Shown in pieces: positions 47,780-59,458 of a stretch of 64,000 bases of DNA (positions are counted from its first letter, which is position 1; each line of letters starts with the position of its first letter). The notes below the pieces were generated by a model. It made no database searches and was not told where the DNA came from. It was given only the letters and a program-made list of their open reading frames with translations. The position numbers were made by a program, and so were the translations under genes. This stretch comes from Sinonovacula constricta. Lineage: Eukaryota > Mollusca > Bivalvia > Cardiida > Solecurtidae. The DNA lies in NCBI GenBank assembly GCA_007844125.1, contig CM017573.1:558001-622000 (forward strand). Direction: 5' to 3'.

Positions 47780-47974
47780 ATGCACATGACACTCATACCA
47801 GCTGGTTTAAAAATGGAAAGGAACTTAAACATTGGCAGGCCAGTACACACTTTGATGGACAAACAGCAAAGCTTGTGATCGGTGAAGTTTCGAAGAAATC
47901 TTGCGGAACCTATGAGTGTGCCATTGTAAATTCAAAAGGAAAAGCAAAGACTAGATGTTCTGTAGGGTTACTTG
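47780..47974 (+). CDS. Ig-repeat protein, second half of Ig domain 2 (exon e)
   Basis: Acceptor TTTCTCTTACAG, donor GTAAGT, phase 1 at both ends. It encodes HTSWFKNGKELK (C strand with the core tryptophan), TAKLVIGEVSKKSCGTYEC (E-F strands, with the conserved Y-x-C) and VNSKGKAKTRCSVGLL (F-G strands). N-S-K-G is the usual F-G turn of I-set domains. Together with exon d it completes a canonical I-set domain with both disulfide cysteines. This is the clearest coding evidence in the window. Confidence 0.95.
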
Positions 47975-48488
47975 GTAAGTTTGTTGATCAGTTTCAGTTT
48001 TGATTGTTAGTTCTAGTTAGCTTTTTTCCTTGCTTTATAAGATTGTATAAAGACAAAAATATGTTACTCTTATAAAACAAACAAACTGATTGGTTAAAGA
48101 CAAAAACATGTTACTTTTATATAAACAAACAGAAGTACTTAAATTAATTATATATAAAAAAATTGATCCTAAGATGCAGTACATTCACATTCTCCCTCTT
48201 CTTCCCCCACCACATTGCACAGTGATGACAATGTGAAGCCCCACCCAAATAAGGCCATTTTCCAAGTTTCACTTCCTTTAAGAAGCTGGTTGGCCAGTTT
48301 CATGAAAGTAGATCACATTTTGTCATTTTTTTCAAAGCATGCTATCAAATTTTTGGTCATCACTATAATTATCTGCTTCAAGTGATTACCACATATTACT
48401 TTCCAAATGACATTAATATTGTTGATGATATATTCTGAAACATACAAAGTGAAGTTAGCTTGCCATGGTTTTAGAAAAACTTACTGAC

Positions 48489-48674
48489 ACTAGAGATGGC
48501 CTAGTGGGTATTTGCTCACTGCATGGGTTGGAGTCCCAGCTGAGGCAAAAAAACTTCGATTTTCAGAAGTTTTTCAGCATGGTTCCATGCAGGCATTTTT
48601 CCTTCTCCACCAATTATAGCTGAATGTCATTATAATGACCATATTATGTTGCTGTAATGTATCACAAAATCAAA
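48489..48674 (+). mobile_element. SINE family A copy, intronic
   Basis: GAGATGGCCTAGTGGGTATT (A box), ATGGGTTGGAGTCCCAGC (B box), CTCCACCAATTATAGCTGAA and GTCATTATAATGACCATATT follow the family; the middle is diverged. Confidence 0.65.
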
Positions 48675-48822
48675 TGAACATATCAGTACCATCCAACTTA
48701 CAATTTATGTAGCAACGTCACCCAAAATAAAACTACCCTTGATGTCTTATTATGTTCTAGCCCTTTGATAGGACATTGGTGCACATTTAAAGTAATGCAG
48801 AACCTGCCTGTTTAATTATGTA

Positions 48823-49349
48823 CAGTTGGAACCTTGGTTATTTAAACTCTGGTTTTCTGAAACGAGGCATTATTCAAAGTCATTCGTCCGCCCCAACTTT
48901 TTTTCTTATGTAATTTATTGTAAAAAAACTCTGATTATTTATTTGCATTTATCAAAGTTTCAGCATTTTTTGGAGTAAATTTTGGTCGCAAAATTTTAAA
49001 TGCTGCCACCATTATATTATCTAAAGCCTGCTCTCGTCGCCAGGCAGACTTTGTGTATTTGTCACGTGTCTAACTGTGAAGGGAGGTTACTCCAGTAACA
49101 TTGTTGTTTGGCTTTGTTAATAGATTGGTTGAAGTTTGACCATCAGTTAAGATGTATCATTAATTAAGCAGAATGTATAAAATATATATACAGGCACATT
49201 ACTTCTTGCAAATTACCACTGTGAATTACACAATTTCAAATGGCAGACTCCTTGTCGGAAAATTTTGTAAGTGCGGGCAGTTTGGATTATTCCAACCAAT
49301 GCATTTAAATTGGAGGTCCAGATGACTTAAAAAATACGATGTTCAACTG
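48823..49349. mobile_element. pogo-like MITE with TA duplication
   Basis: Left end CAGTTGGAACCTTGGTTATT; right end, read in reverse complement, CAGTTGAACATCGTATTTTT. Both are directly flanked by TA (48821-48822, 49350-49351), the target of Tc1/mariner/pogo transposons. Non-coding, 527 bp. Confidence 0.65.
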
Positions 49350-49678
49350 TAGTCCTAAATCTTACATTTTCATGGGAAGGATTTTGTTGATCATGATTCG
49401 GTTAAATATTCATAGTCATTGAAAAATATTCATAGTTTCTTATTCTTTTTTGTGTTTTGCTACATGTATACTGTGTTCTTAGTAAAGAGTTTCAATGCTT
49501 CTTACATATTTTTTATTGATGGGGCATATATGTATATTTTTTACACCATTTGTCAATCATTGAATAAATTCTTTAAAAAAGCAATGTCACAAGAAGTATA
49601 CAAAATAATTTGCTTCATATAAACAAATAATGATCAGTTTTATTTTATTTCACTAACCAGTTTCCTTTTTTGTTTCAG

Positions 49679-49777
49679 ACCCATCAATAAAACCAAGGCC
49701 TCCCAAATTTATATTGCCATTGTACGATCAAATTGTAGAGAGTGATGCTACAGTGAGCCTCGTAACCAAAGTAACAG
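49679..49777 (+). CDS. Ig-repeat protein, first half of Ig domain 3 (exon f)
   Basis: Acceptor TTTTTGTTTCAG, donor GTAAGA, phase 1 at both ends. It encodes DPSIKPRPPKFILPLYDQ, IVESDATVSLVTKVTG: the A-B strands of another I-set domain, again split after strand B in phase 1 exactly as in domain 2. The B-strand cysteine is absent (VSLVTKV). The second half of the domain was not found in the remaining 14 kb, so the next exon is probably beyond the window. Confidence 0.85.
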
Positions 49778-49855
49778 GTAAGAATATTTATTTATTTGGT
49801 TTTTTTACTAACTATTTAATTGAAGAACTAATGTTCAGTCTTTCCAACTCTGTAA

Positions 49856-50127
49856 AAAGCATGATAGTGGTCTCTGCTAAAAATAGATATTGACATCAGA
49901 GCGGAATATCCAGACAACTATGTAACAGTAAGTGGTCATGTGGTTTTCTAAGTTTAAAAATAGCTATCTCTGCAGTGTGGCTCGGATAGGAAATACCTGT
50001 TTGTAATGAGGAGTGGGGAGGCATGAATGAACAGCATTTTGCAACACCTTTTCAGGTACTAATGACTTATTTGGTTATTTGAGAAAAAAAATATGGACAA
50101 AACTGTTAGATACCAACTTTAAGCAAC
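49856..50127 (-). mobile_element. MITE family A, copy 4 (reverse, truncated)
   Basis: GTCTCTGCTAAAAATAGATA, GACATCAGAGCGGA, AGCTATCTCTGCAGTGTGGC and the end CTGTTAGATACCAACTTTAA. The other end is missing. Confidence 0.7.
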
Positions 50128-50504
50128 GAGTCATCAGAAGATGACAAGATTGTAATTAATATTGTCAATATTATTTTTTTATTGTGTCAGTTATCATAAG
50201 AAAAAAAGTACCATGTTAGGCTGATGATGGGACTATAGAAGCATGCCTAGAATAGCCCATATCTATTTCCTTATTTCTATATATGGACCTCTTCAGTGAT
50301 AAATGGGTATTATTATGCCATAATGTGTAATGAACTGTAATTAAGATGGATAGAAGGCTTATTTTGCCTGTTTGTTGAATGTCTGGGGATGTATAAGGCT
50401 GGGTAATATCAGCATTACACTTGTATGCTACATATTGGGATATAGCCTTGTCATTCACAATACCTATTGCCATAACACAGATCTATTTGTAATTTATGTC
50501 ACAG

Positions 50505-52170
50505 ACCAAAATATAGTTAGTGGTTGTGCATCTAATTGAAAGCAGTATCTGTTATAGACAAAATATAGTTTGTGGTTGTGCATCTAGTTGAAAGCAGTCT
50601 CTGTTATAGACAAAATATAGTTTGAGGTTGTGCATCTAATTGAAAGCAGTATCTGTTATAGACAAAATATAGTTTGTGGTTGTGCATCTAGTTGAAAGCA
50701 GTATCTGTTATAGACAAAATATAGTTTGAGGTTGTGCATCTAATTGAAAGCAGTATCTGTTATAGACAAAATATAGTTTGAGGTTGTGCATTTAATTGAA
50801 AGCAGTATCTGTTATAGATAAAATATTGTTTGTGGTTGTGCATCTAATTGAAAGCAGTATCTGTTATAGACAAAATATAGTTTGAGGTTGTGCATCTAAT
50901 TGAAAGCATTATCTGTTATAGACAAAATATAGTTTGTGGTTGTGCATCTAGTTGAAAGCAGTCTCTGTTATAGACAAAATATAGTTTGTGGTTGTGCATC
51001 TAGTTGAAAGCAGTATCTGTTATAGACAAAATATAGTTTGAGGTTGTGCATCTAGTTGAAAGCAGTATCTGTTATAGACAAAATATAGTTTGTGGTTGTG
51101 CATCTAGTTGAAAGCAGTATCTGTTATAGACAAAATATAGTTTGAGGTTGTGCATCTAGTTGAAAGCAGTATCTGTTATAGACAAAATATAGTTTGTGGT
51201 TGTGCATCTAGTTGAAAGCAGTATCTGCTATAGACAAAATATAGTTTGAGGTTGTGCATCTAGTTGAAAGCAGTATCTGTTATAGACAAAATATAGTTTG
51301 TGGTTGTGCATCTAGTTGAAAGCAGTCTCTGTTATAGACAAAATATAGTTTGAGGTTGTGCATCTAATTGAAAGCATTATCTGTTATAGACAAAATATAG
51401 CTTGAGGTTGTGCATCTAATTGAAAGCAGTATCTGTTATAGACAAAATATAGTTTGAGGTTGTGCATTTAATTGAAAGCAGTATCTGTTATAGATAAAAT
51501 ATTGTTTGTGGTTGTGCATCTAATTGAAAGCAGTATCTGTTATAGACAAAATATAGTTTGAGGTTGTGCATCTAATTGAAAGCATTATCTGTTATAGACA
51601 AAATATAGCTTGAGGTTGTGCATCTAATTGAAAGCAGTATCTGTTACAGACAAAATATAGCTTGAGGTTGTGCATCTAATTGAAAGCAGTATCTGTTATA
51701 GATAAAATATAGTTTTTGGTTGTGCATCTAATTGAAAGCAGTATCTGTTACAGACAAAATATAGTTTGAGGTTGTGCATCTAATTGAAAGCAGTATCTGT
51801 TATAAATAAAATATAGCTTGTAGTTGTGCATCTAATTGAAAGAAGTATCTGTTATAAATAAAATATAGTTTGTGGTTGTGCATCTAATTGAAAGCAGTAT
51901 CTGTTATAGATAAAATATAGTTTTTGGTTGTGCATCTAATTGAAAGCAGTATCTGTTATAGATAAAATATAGTTTGTGGTTGTGCATCTAATTGAAAGCC
52001 GTATCTGTTATAAATAAAATATAGTTTGTGGTTGTGCATCTAATTGAAAGCAGTATCTGTTATAAATAAAATATAGCTTGTGGTTGTGCATCTAATTGAA
52101 AGCAGTATCTGTTATAGATAAAATATAGTTTGAGGTTGTGCATTTAATTGAAAGCAGTATCTGTTATTGA
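50505..52170. repeat. 52-bp tandem array, 32 units
   Basis: Units contain AGACAAAATATAGTTTGTGG, TTGTGCATCTAGTTGAAAGC and AGTATCTGTTAT. The first and last GTTGTG landmarks (50523, 52135) are exactly 31 x 52 apart. Two variant types (TTGTGG with CTAGTTG, TTGAGG with CTAATTG) alternate in part of the array, hinting at dimeric amplification. Non-coding. Confidence 0.95.
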
Positions 52171-52839
52171 TAATTAGAACAACTTAATATAAAACAACTA
52201 AAGAAGCATTAAAGTGCCCATAAACATTCCATGTGACGCAACCAATTCTGTAAAACATTTACTCGCAATTGAAACAATGTCAGAGATATTTTCTGTAAAT
52301 AATAAAATTCCTCATTAATAACATTTGTTTGCTAAATAGGCAATGGCATTAAATTGCAACAAAATGCCAAACTACTTTATTGATAAATTACCACCATTGC
52401 TATGTATAAATACAGCATCTTGAAAAACATGGTGTATGTTATGTGACCCGCATAGGACGGTTACATCAACTGGTCTTGCTTCATGACCTTTAACCTTCTG
52501 CTTACCACATATCCACTACATTGAACCTGGTGATTAATAGTTTAGTAGGGTCAGTGTATCTAGAACAAAAACTACCTTTCTGTAAGACAGTTTATCTACA
52601 CCAGTTTTAATTGTCTCAAAATGCTACTACTTTTTGGCAGCAATGAATACCTCAGTGCTTGCAGCACTTAGATTTTCTTAATGCAAGGACTTTCTAGAAC
52701 AAATTGGTGACAAGCTACACAATAGTGATTTAAAGTGATTTATTTCAATATGTTTAACAAACTTAGATTACAATAGAGCATAAGCTTGAAATAGTGCTGT
52801 TCCTTTAAATAATAAAATTGTTTGAGGAAGCAAATCTTG
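52171..52839 (+). other. unannotated stretch
   Basis: AT-rich, presumably intronic; no exon or repeat recognised. Confidence 0.4.
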
Positions 52840-53343
52840 TTGTTAAAGATGGTATCCGACAGTATGGACCATAATGTCTTTTCTCAAACAATCAAATAGG
52901 ACATTGTTACTTGAAAAGTTTCTGCAAAGTGCTGTTCATTGATGTCCTAGACCTGTGTGAAGAAGTACAGCATAAATCACCACTTATCATTGCAAACGAG
53001 CCACACTGCAGAGATAGCTATTTTTAAACTTAGAAAACCACATGACAACTCTATGAAGATCATGTTATATAGTCATCTGGGTAAACTGCTCTCATGTTCA
53101 TATCTATTTTTTGCTGAAACCACTATCAAGTTTTTTATACAGTTGGGAAAAAATCAACACTCATACTGATTTTCTTTCGCCATTAGTTCTTCTAACAATT
53201 CAATTAGTGTTCAAAATCGTATTTATTAAGACTAAAGTATAAATTTGTACAAAAAATATGTCCAAATTCTCCAGAGCAGTATTTTGATTTTGTTATGTGT
53301 ATTTGATATAGGTAAACTGTCTGATATACCGCCTTTAGGACAA
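52840..53343 (+). mobile_element. MITE family A, copy 5, near full length
   Basis: Left end TTAAAGATGGTATCCGACAG; right end CTGTCTGATATACCGCCTTT. The interior has TTCATTGATGTCCTAGACCT, GAGCCACACTGCAGAGATAG, GTGTTCAAAATCGTATTTAT and TATTTGATATAGGTAAACTG. About 500 bp, a good reference for the family. Confidence 0.8.
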
Positions 53344-53869
53344 ATAAAGAATAGTTAGTCAACAACTTACCACTTTCTGTGAGTTTACAAGTATTATCAT
53401 TATTTAAACTAAGAAGCAACATTAAACTGAAGAAGGACAACTGCAGGAAAATATTTGAGAATAGCCACCACTGAATCACTGGTCAGCTTGAAGATATTTT
53501 ATCATGAACATTTTCTCTTGACTTGGTGTTGAGTTGTTTGTTTAGGATAGGCATATCATTGATAACTGATTTATATCTCATGCTTGTGGTTACTTAACTT
53601 TTGCAATCAAGTCCAAGACAATTCTCAAGTATCTGATTTATCAATTTTGAAAATTTTATTTAAATCCAACCAATCAGATGATTGAGCATTGTCGCAGATT
53701 AAAACTCTGATTGAGTTTTATAATATCTATTCGAGGACACTGTTCAGTGATAGATCAGTAACCCATAAATGGCTGACAGCAATTAACTTTGGGATGAGAG
53801 AGGATCAATAACTATCATAATAAGTCTATTAATGAGCTATGTTAATAGCTACTATCCATCATTGTGAGT
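53344..53869 (+). other. unannotated stretch
   Basis: AT-rich; no exon recognised. The minus frame at 53204-53479 overlaps the MITE end and is not a gene. Confidence 0.4.
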
Positions 53870-54015
53870 GTGTCCAGTTATAATTTAGTATCATTATTGT
53901 GCAGGTAGGTGTGACTAGATACAGAATTATTATCGTAACTTTTATGTATAGGTGTGTCTAGTCATAGAACTATTATAATAGTAGTACATGTAGGTGTCTT
54001 GCCCAATAGAATTAT
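53870..54015. repeat. degenerate ~40-45-bp repeat
   Basis: Four diverged copies of a GTAGGTGTGTCTAGTCATAG ... ATTATTAT unit at uneven spacing. Confidence 0.55.
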
Positions 54016-54070
54016 TATTAATAGCTTCACAGTCGATTTACAACATTTCACTGTTGTAAAATAACTTATC

Positions 54071-54960
54071 ATTAAAGGTTGTATCCGACACTTTGGACCA
54101 TTTTGTTCTCTCTTGCCTGAAAGGATCACATGAAATGCTGTTTAATCATTCCCTACATCCATGTGATTAGTAAAGCATAAACCTGGTTACCCCCATCCCA
54201 CATGTCAGTACAAATAGGTATTTCTTATCAAAGCCACACTGCACAGTTAGCTATTTCAGAACTAAGATAACCGTGTGACCACTTACTATTAAGATCACGT
54301 TACATAAACATCCTAGTAATCAGCTCTAACATCGATATTTATATTTACCTGAAATCCTCAGCTTGCTTATTTATAGATTTGGAAATAGTTGACATTAAGC
54401 ATGATTTTCATGATTTGTACTATCTAACAATTGGGGTAATTTTATAACAGTCTTTACTTAAACTAAAGTATGAGTTTATATAGGAATTATGCCTAAATTC
54501 TCCAAAACAGGATAAGTAATAAGTTGTTGTATGTATTAGATATAGGTAAACTGTTGGATACCATGTTGTATGTATTAGATATAGGCAAACTGTTGGATAC
54601 CATGTTGTATGTATTAGATATAGGTAAACTGTTGGATACCATGTTGTATATATTAGATATAGGTAAACTGTTGGATACCATGTTGTATGTATTAGATATA
54701 GGCAAACTGTTGGATACCATGTTGTATGTATTAGATATAGGCAAACTGTTGGATACCATGTTGTATGTATTAGATATAGGTAAACTGTTGGATACCATGT
54801 TGTATGTATTAGATATAGGTAAACTGTTGGATACCATGTTGTATATATTAGATATAGGCAAACTGTTGGATACTATGTTGTATGTATTAGATATAGGTAA
54901 ACTGTTGGATACCATGTTGTATGTATTAGATATAGGCAAACTGTTGGATACCATTTTTAA
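54071..54960 (+). mobile_element. MITE family A, copy 6, with tandemly repeated 3' end
   Basis: Left end TTAAAGGTTGTATCCGACAC. The interior follows the family (AAGCCACACTGCACAGTTAG, TTTATAGATTTGGAAATAGT, TAAAGTATGAGTTTATATAG, CCTAAATTCTCCAAAACAGG). The terminal segment ATTAGATATAGGTAAACTG, TTGGATACC then occurs 11 times before the final TTTTTAAAG. Confidence 0.85.
54527..54955. repeat. 39-bp tandem array, 11 units, from a MITE end
   Basis: Unit TTGTATGTATTAGATATAGG + TAAACTGTTGGATACCATG. First and last GGATACC landmarks (54556, 54946) are exactly 10 x 39 apart. Variation is limited to GGTAAA/GGCAAA and TGTATG/TATATA. Open frames of about 150 codons on both strands exist because 39 is a multiple of three. 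Confidence 0.96.
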
Positions 54961-55699
54961 AGCATGTTCTGCTACTTAGACAATGATCATACACGGTGGA
55001 GAGGAGTAGAGCACTGATACTGCGATAGTTAGACCAATTAAGCCACTGGCAAAAAAAACCAAAAACGGCCCTGAGACCATTTAGGCCAAATTCCATTATT
55101 TGGACCAGGGCCAGTTATCAGCACTAGGCCCAGTTCAACCAAACATTATAACTAAATTTTGATCTAAAATAATAAAATGACATATAAACTGTTCTAGCAT
55201 AGTCCCTTTGAAAAGAAATATTGTCTAGCAAAAAATATGGTGAGGATTTTAACATCAGTTTCTTCCAGCTATTTTGTTGAATCATGACATCATATTTAGT
55301 GATTGCAATGGTTTTACTGGAATTATCGATAATCCGCCAAGTTGACTGGGCCAGACTGGACCAGACAAATCTACAAGTGCTACATGAATCCATACCAACT
55401 GTTACCATGGTATCTGTGTTATCACTTGTACATTGTAGTTATAATATGTATTTTATATATTTAGGATAATATGTTACACCTTGACTCAATGATTGTAGGT
55501 TGGTGTAGATCATTAGATAGGCTCACTAATTATAATTATTCAGCCCTACACTGTGTCCATTTGACTCTGTCCCAGTCCGGATGAAAACTTTCCCAGGTGG
55601 CCAGCTGTACACCTGTTGTATTTATTTTGTCAGAATCCTTACTCAACAAATAATGACTGGAAGTTTTATTAGGGCCATAATTTGTTGGTGCAACTGTAA
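54961..55699 (+). other. unannotated stretch
   Basis: Contains a repeated GGACCAGGGCCAG / CTAGGCCCAG-type segment (55098-55135). The short frames on both strands have no recognisable family. Confidence 0.35.
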
Positions 55700-55702
55700 A
55701 CA

Positions 55703-55800
55703 AAATTATTAATTTTGTCGTCGGCTTGGGAGGTCGCGCCGAATCAAACCCTGACCGGGTCAAACCAAAGACTTTAAAGTTGGTAGTAGTGGCTTCACTC
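55703..55800 (+). mobile_element. SINE family B fragment
   Basis: GTCGTCGGCTTGGGAGGTCG, CCCTGACCGGGTC and ACCAAAGACTTTAAAGTTGG, TAGTAGTGGCTTC match the SINE at 59459-59750 in the same orientation; head and tail are missing. Confidence 0.75.
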
Positions 55801-56299
55801 ATATCGACAAATCAATTTTATAAATTCTCCTAATAATTCTTTGTTGTTTTTTTTTCAGGATCTTATTCAGTTTTAGTTTGATTATTTTTTGGCTGGATGT
55901 GGTTTAATGTTGTTTACAAAATGAAAAGAGTCCTAAGAAGAACATTATATCAAAGCTTAAAGTACACAAACATCATTCTAAAAATCATGAACTTAAAATA
56001 AAGTGAAAACTTCAAGCCTTAACAGGTTTTAAAAGGGTGCAAGTCAGCATTTTTTCAAATTTATTGAATTTCATCACCATTTGGAGACAGCTCTTGGCTG
56101 ATGTATGGGAAAATGGATAAATTGGTTCTAGCAAGACTATGTTAATTGGGATTAAAATCTTCTGTCAACATTAGAATACTGTTCATAATTGATTTGGGTG
56201 GCAAAATATAGGAGTATGATCAGATGTGAAATTTAAAACTTTTCATGTAAAAAGGTCATTTTTTAATTTTCTTTTTATATATTGAAATACTTTGCAGCG

Positions 56300-56450
56300 A
56301 TTAATAATGGTCTTATTGCAACATCCAGCTATTTTGTTGGAGGAAGACATCAGACATATGTTTGTGTAGAACCACTGTCCAGATCTGCTGGAAAGTGCTT
56401 TGCCCGAGCTGGACTCGAACATGGAGCAATATGAGTCAGAGACGTCAACA
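56300..56450 (-). mobile_element. SINE family A copy (minus)
   Basis: CAACATCCAGCTATTTTGTT, GGAGGAAGACATCAGACATA, GTGTAGAACCACTGTCCAGA and the B box in reverse complement (GGACTCGAAC). Confidence 0.65.
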
Positions 56451-56689
56451 ACTCTCTAAATTTTTTATTATACTTTTTATGTCCAAAGGTTGTTGTTGTT
56501 GAATCTGCTGCTTTTTTGGATTTTGCTCTTTTTTATCTGCAGCTATGATACATATGCTGCATTCATGGTGTTGTTGCTATGTTTGTTTTGTTAAGGCAGA
56601 TCATGTTGCTGTTTAATGTTTGTTTGACTTTCCATTCCACTGATAATATTTCAGTTAACTGTAGACAGTGTTAAATTGAAGTACATTTA

Positions 56690-59325
56690 GTTCAGCCTTA
56701 ATTGTGATACATGGTGTAGAATGCTCTGCATACATAGCACAATACCACACCCAGACACCTTCCTGACACTGGGTGGACCAGACACTTTCCTGATACTGGG
56801 TGGACCAGACACTTTCCTGAAACTAGGTTGACCAGTCACTTTTCTGACACTGGGTGGACCAGACACTTTCCTGACACTGGGTGGACCAGACACTTTCCTG
56901 AAACTAGGTTGACCAGTCACTTTTCTGACACTGGGTGGACAAGTCACTTTCCTGACACTGGGTGAACCAGTCACTTTCCTGACACTGAGTGGACCAGTCA
57001 CTTTCCTGACACTGGGTGGACAAGACACTTTCCTGACACTGGGTGGACCAGACACTTTCCTGACACTGGGTGGACCAGTCACTTTCCTGACACTGGGTGG
57101 ATCAGACACTTTCCTGACACTGGGTGGAACTGGGTGGACCAGACACTTTCCTGACACTGGGTGGACCAGACACTTTCCTGACACTGGGTGGACCAGTCAC
57201 TTTCCTGACACTGGGTGGATCAGACACTTTCCTGACACTGGGTGGAACTGGGTGGACCAGACACTTTCCTGATACTGGGTGGACCAGACACTTTCCTGAC
57301 ACTGAGTGGATCAGACACTTTCCTGACACTGGGTGGAACTGGGTGGACCAGACACTTTCCTGATACTGGGTGGACCAGACACTTTCCTGAAACTAGGTTG
57401 ACCAGTCACTTTTCTGACACTGGGATGACCAGTCACTTTCCTGACACTGAGTGGACCAGTCACTTTCCTGACACTGAGTGGACCAGTCACTTTTCTGACA
57501 CTGGGATGACCAGTCACTTTCCTGACACTGAGTGGACCAGTCACTTTCCTGACACTGAGTGGACCAGTCACTTTCCTGACACTGGGTGGACCAGACACTT
57601 TCCTGACACTGGGTGGATCAAACACTTTCCTGACACTGGGTGGACAAGACACTTTCCTGACACTGGGTGGACAAGACACTTTCCTAACACTGGGTGGACA
57701 AGTCACTTTCCTGACACTGGGTGGACCAGACACTTTCCTGACACTGGGTAGAACTGGGTGGACAAGACACTTTCCTGACACTGGGTGGAACTGGGTGGAC
57801 CAGACACTTTCCTGACACTGGGTGGAACTGGGTGGACCAGACACTTTTTTGACACTGGGTGGACCAGTCACTTTCTTGACACTGGGTGGACCAGACACTT
57901 TCCTGACACTGGGTGGACCAGTCACTTTCTTGACACTAGGTGGACCAGACACTTTCCTGACACTGGGTGGACCAGACACTTTCTTGACACTGGGTGGACC
58001 AGACACTTTCCTGACACTGGGTGGACCAGACACTTTCCTTACACTGGGTGGACCAGACACTTTCCTTACACTGGGTGGACCAGACACTTTCCTGACACTG
58101 GGTGGACCAGTCACTTTCTTGACACTAGGTGGACCACACACTTTCCTGACACTGGGTGGACCAAACACTTTCTTGACACTGGGTGGACCAGACACTTTTC
58201 TGACACTGGGTGGACCAGACACTTTCCTGACACTGGGTGGACAAGACACTTTCCTGACACTGGGTGGACCAGTCACTTTCCTGACACTGTGGACCGGACA
58301 ATTTTCTGACAGTGGGTTGACCAGACACTTTCCTGACACTGGGTGGACCAGACACTGGGTGGACCAGTCACTTTTCTTACACTGGGTGGACCAGACACTT
58401 TCCTTACACTGGGTGGACCAGACACCTTTCTAAGACTGGGTTGACCAGTCACTTTTGTGACACTGGGGGGACCAGACACTTTCCTGAGACTGGGTGGACT
58501 AGTCACTTTCTTGACACTGGGTGAACCAGTCACTTGCCTGACACTGGGTGGACCAGACACTTTCCTGACACTGGGTGGACCAGTCACTTTCCTGACACTG
58601 GGTGGACCAGACACTTTCCTGAGACTGGGTGGACCAGACACTTTCCTGACACTGGGTGGACCAGACACTTTCCTGACACTGGGTGAACCAGACACCTTCC
58701 AGACACTGGGCAGACCAGACACTTTCCTGACACTGGGTTGACCAGACACTTTCCTGACACTGGGTGGACCAGACACTTTCCTGACATTGGGTGGACCAGT
58801 CACTTTCCTGATAATGGGTGGACCAGACACTTTCCTGACACTGGGTGGACCAGTCACTTTGCTGACACTGGGTGGACCAGACACTTTCCTGACACTGGGT
58901 GGACCAGACACTTTCCTGACACTGGGTGGATCAGACACATTCCTGACTTTGTGTGGACCATACACCTTCCAGACACTGGGTGGACCAGACACTTTCCTGA
59001 CACTGGGTGGACCAGACACTTTCCTGACACTGGGTGGACCAGTCACTTTCCTGACAATGGGTGGACCAGACACTTTCCTGACACTGGGTGGACCAGACAC
59101 TTTTCTGACACTGGGTGAACCAGACACTTTCCTGACACTGGGTGGACCAGACACTTTCCTGACACTGGGTAAACCAGTCATGGAACTACTCTAACATTTG
59201 CTTGATTATTAGTTAGAAAGCTACATGTATACTTCTACCAACTTTTAGGACTTTGATATGTAATGATAGGGGTTTGAACCTGCACCTGTTGTACCTGAAG
59301 AAAAGGCTGTGCTACAAGGCCTGGT
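56690..59325 (-). mobile_element. SINE family C copy expanded by a 27-bp array
   Basis: Both halves of a minus-strand family C SINE flank the array. Left: ATGCTCTGCATACATAGCAC, AATACCACACCCAG corresponds to the copy at 11680-12067 in reverse complement (ACCACACCCAGTCAC). Right: CCAGTCATGGAACTACTC, ACATTTGCTTGATTATTAG, GGACTTTGATATG, GGGTTTGAACCTG matches the reverse complement of 30153-30290. The array begins and ends at the CAGTCAC / CCTGACACTGGG segment of the SINE. Confidence 0.82.
56750..59170. repeat. 27-bp tandem array, about 90 units
   Basis: Unit CCAGACACTTTCCTGACACT + GGGTGGA, with CCAGTCAC and CTTTTCTG variants. A 10-bp TGGAACTGGG insertion recurs in several units (57122, 57242, 57331, 57750-57830) as part of larger duplicated blocks. 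Because 27 is divisible by three, open frames up to 342 codons appear in several frames on both strands. They read as GPPSVRKVS or DTFLTLGGP repeats and are not credible genes. Confidence 0.95.
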
Positions 59326-59458
59326 CTTGTTGCTGATTTAGTCATGTTGGTCCTTTTGTTACATGTTTGTCTTTTTCTTCCCAAAATTTATGTACACTAA
59401 TGCCTCTTAATTACTTTTGATACATTTGGGAGAAATTTAAAGTCATTACTTAGAAACC

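Noticed and set aside
54493..54979. 150-codon open frames on both strands over the 39-bp array
   Set aside because: Artefact of a period divisible by three in a MITE end; both strands equally open.
55860..55999. Possible alternative terminal exon of the Ig gene
   Set aside because: A poly-T/CAG acceptor at 55859 is in usable phase and an AATAAA follows near 55997. However, it would add only seven residues (GSYSVLV) before a stop and truncate an Ig domain in the middle, so chance is more likely.
57311..58339. 342-codon minus-strand open frame (repeats of GPPSVRKVS) and other long frames at 56687-59194
   Set aside because: They lie wholly inside the 27-bp array. The period is a multiple of three, so several frames on both strands are open at once, and frames break at the 10-bp insertions. 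The SINE flanks show it is non-coding.
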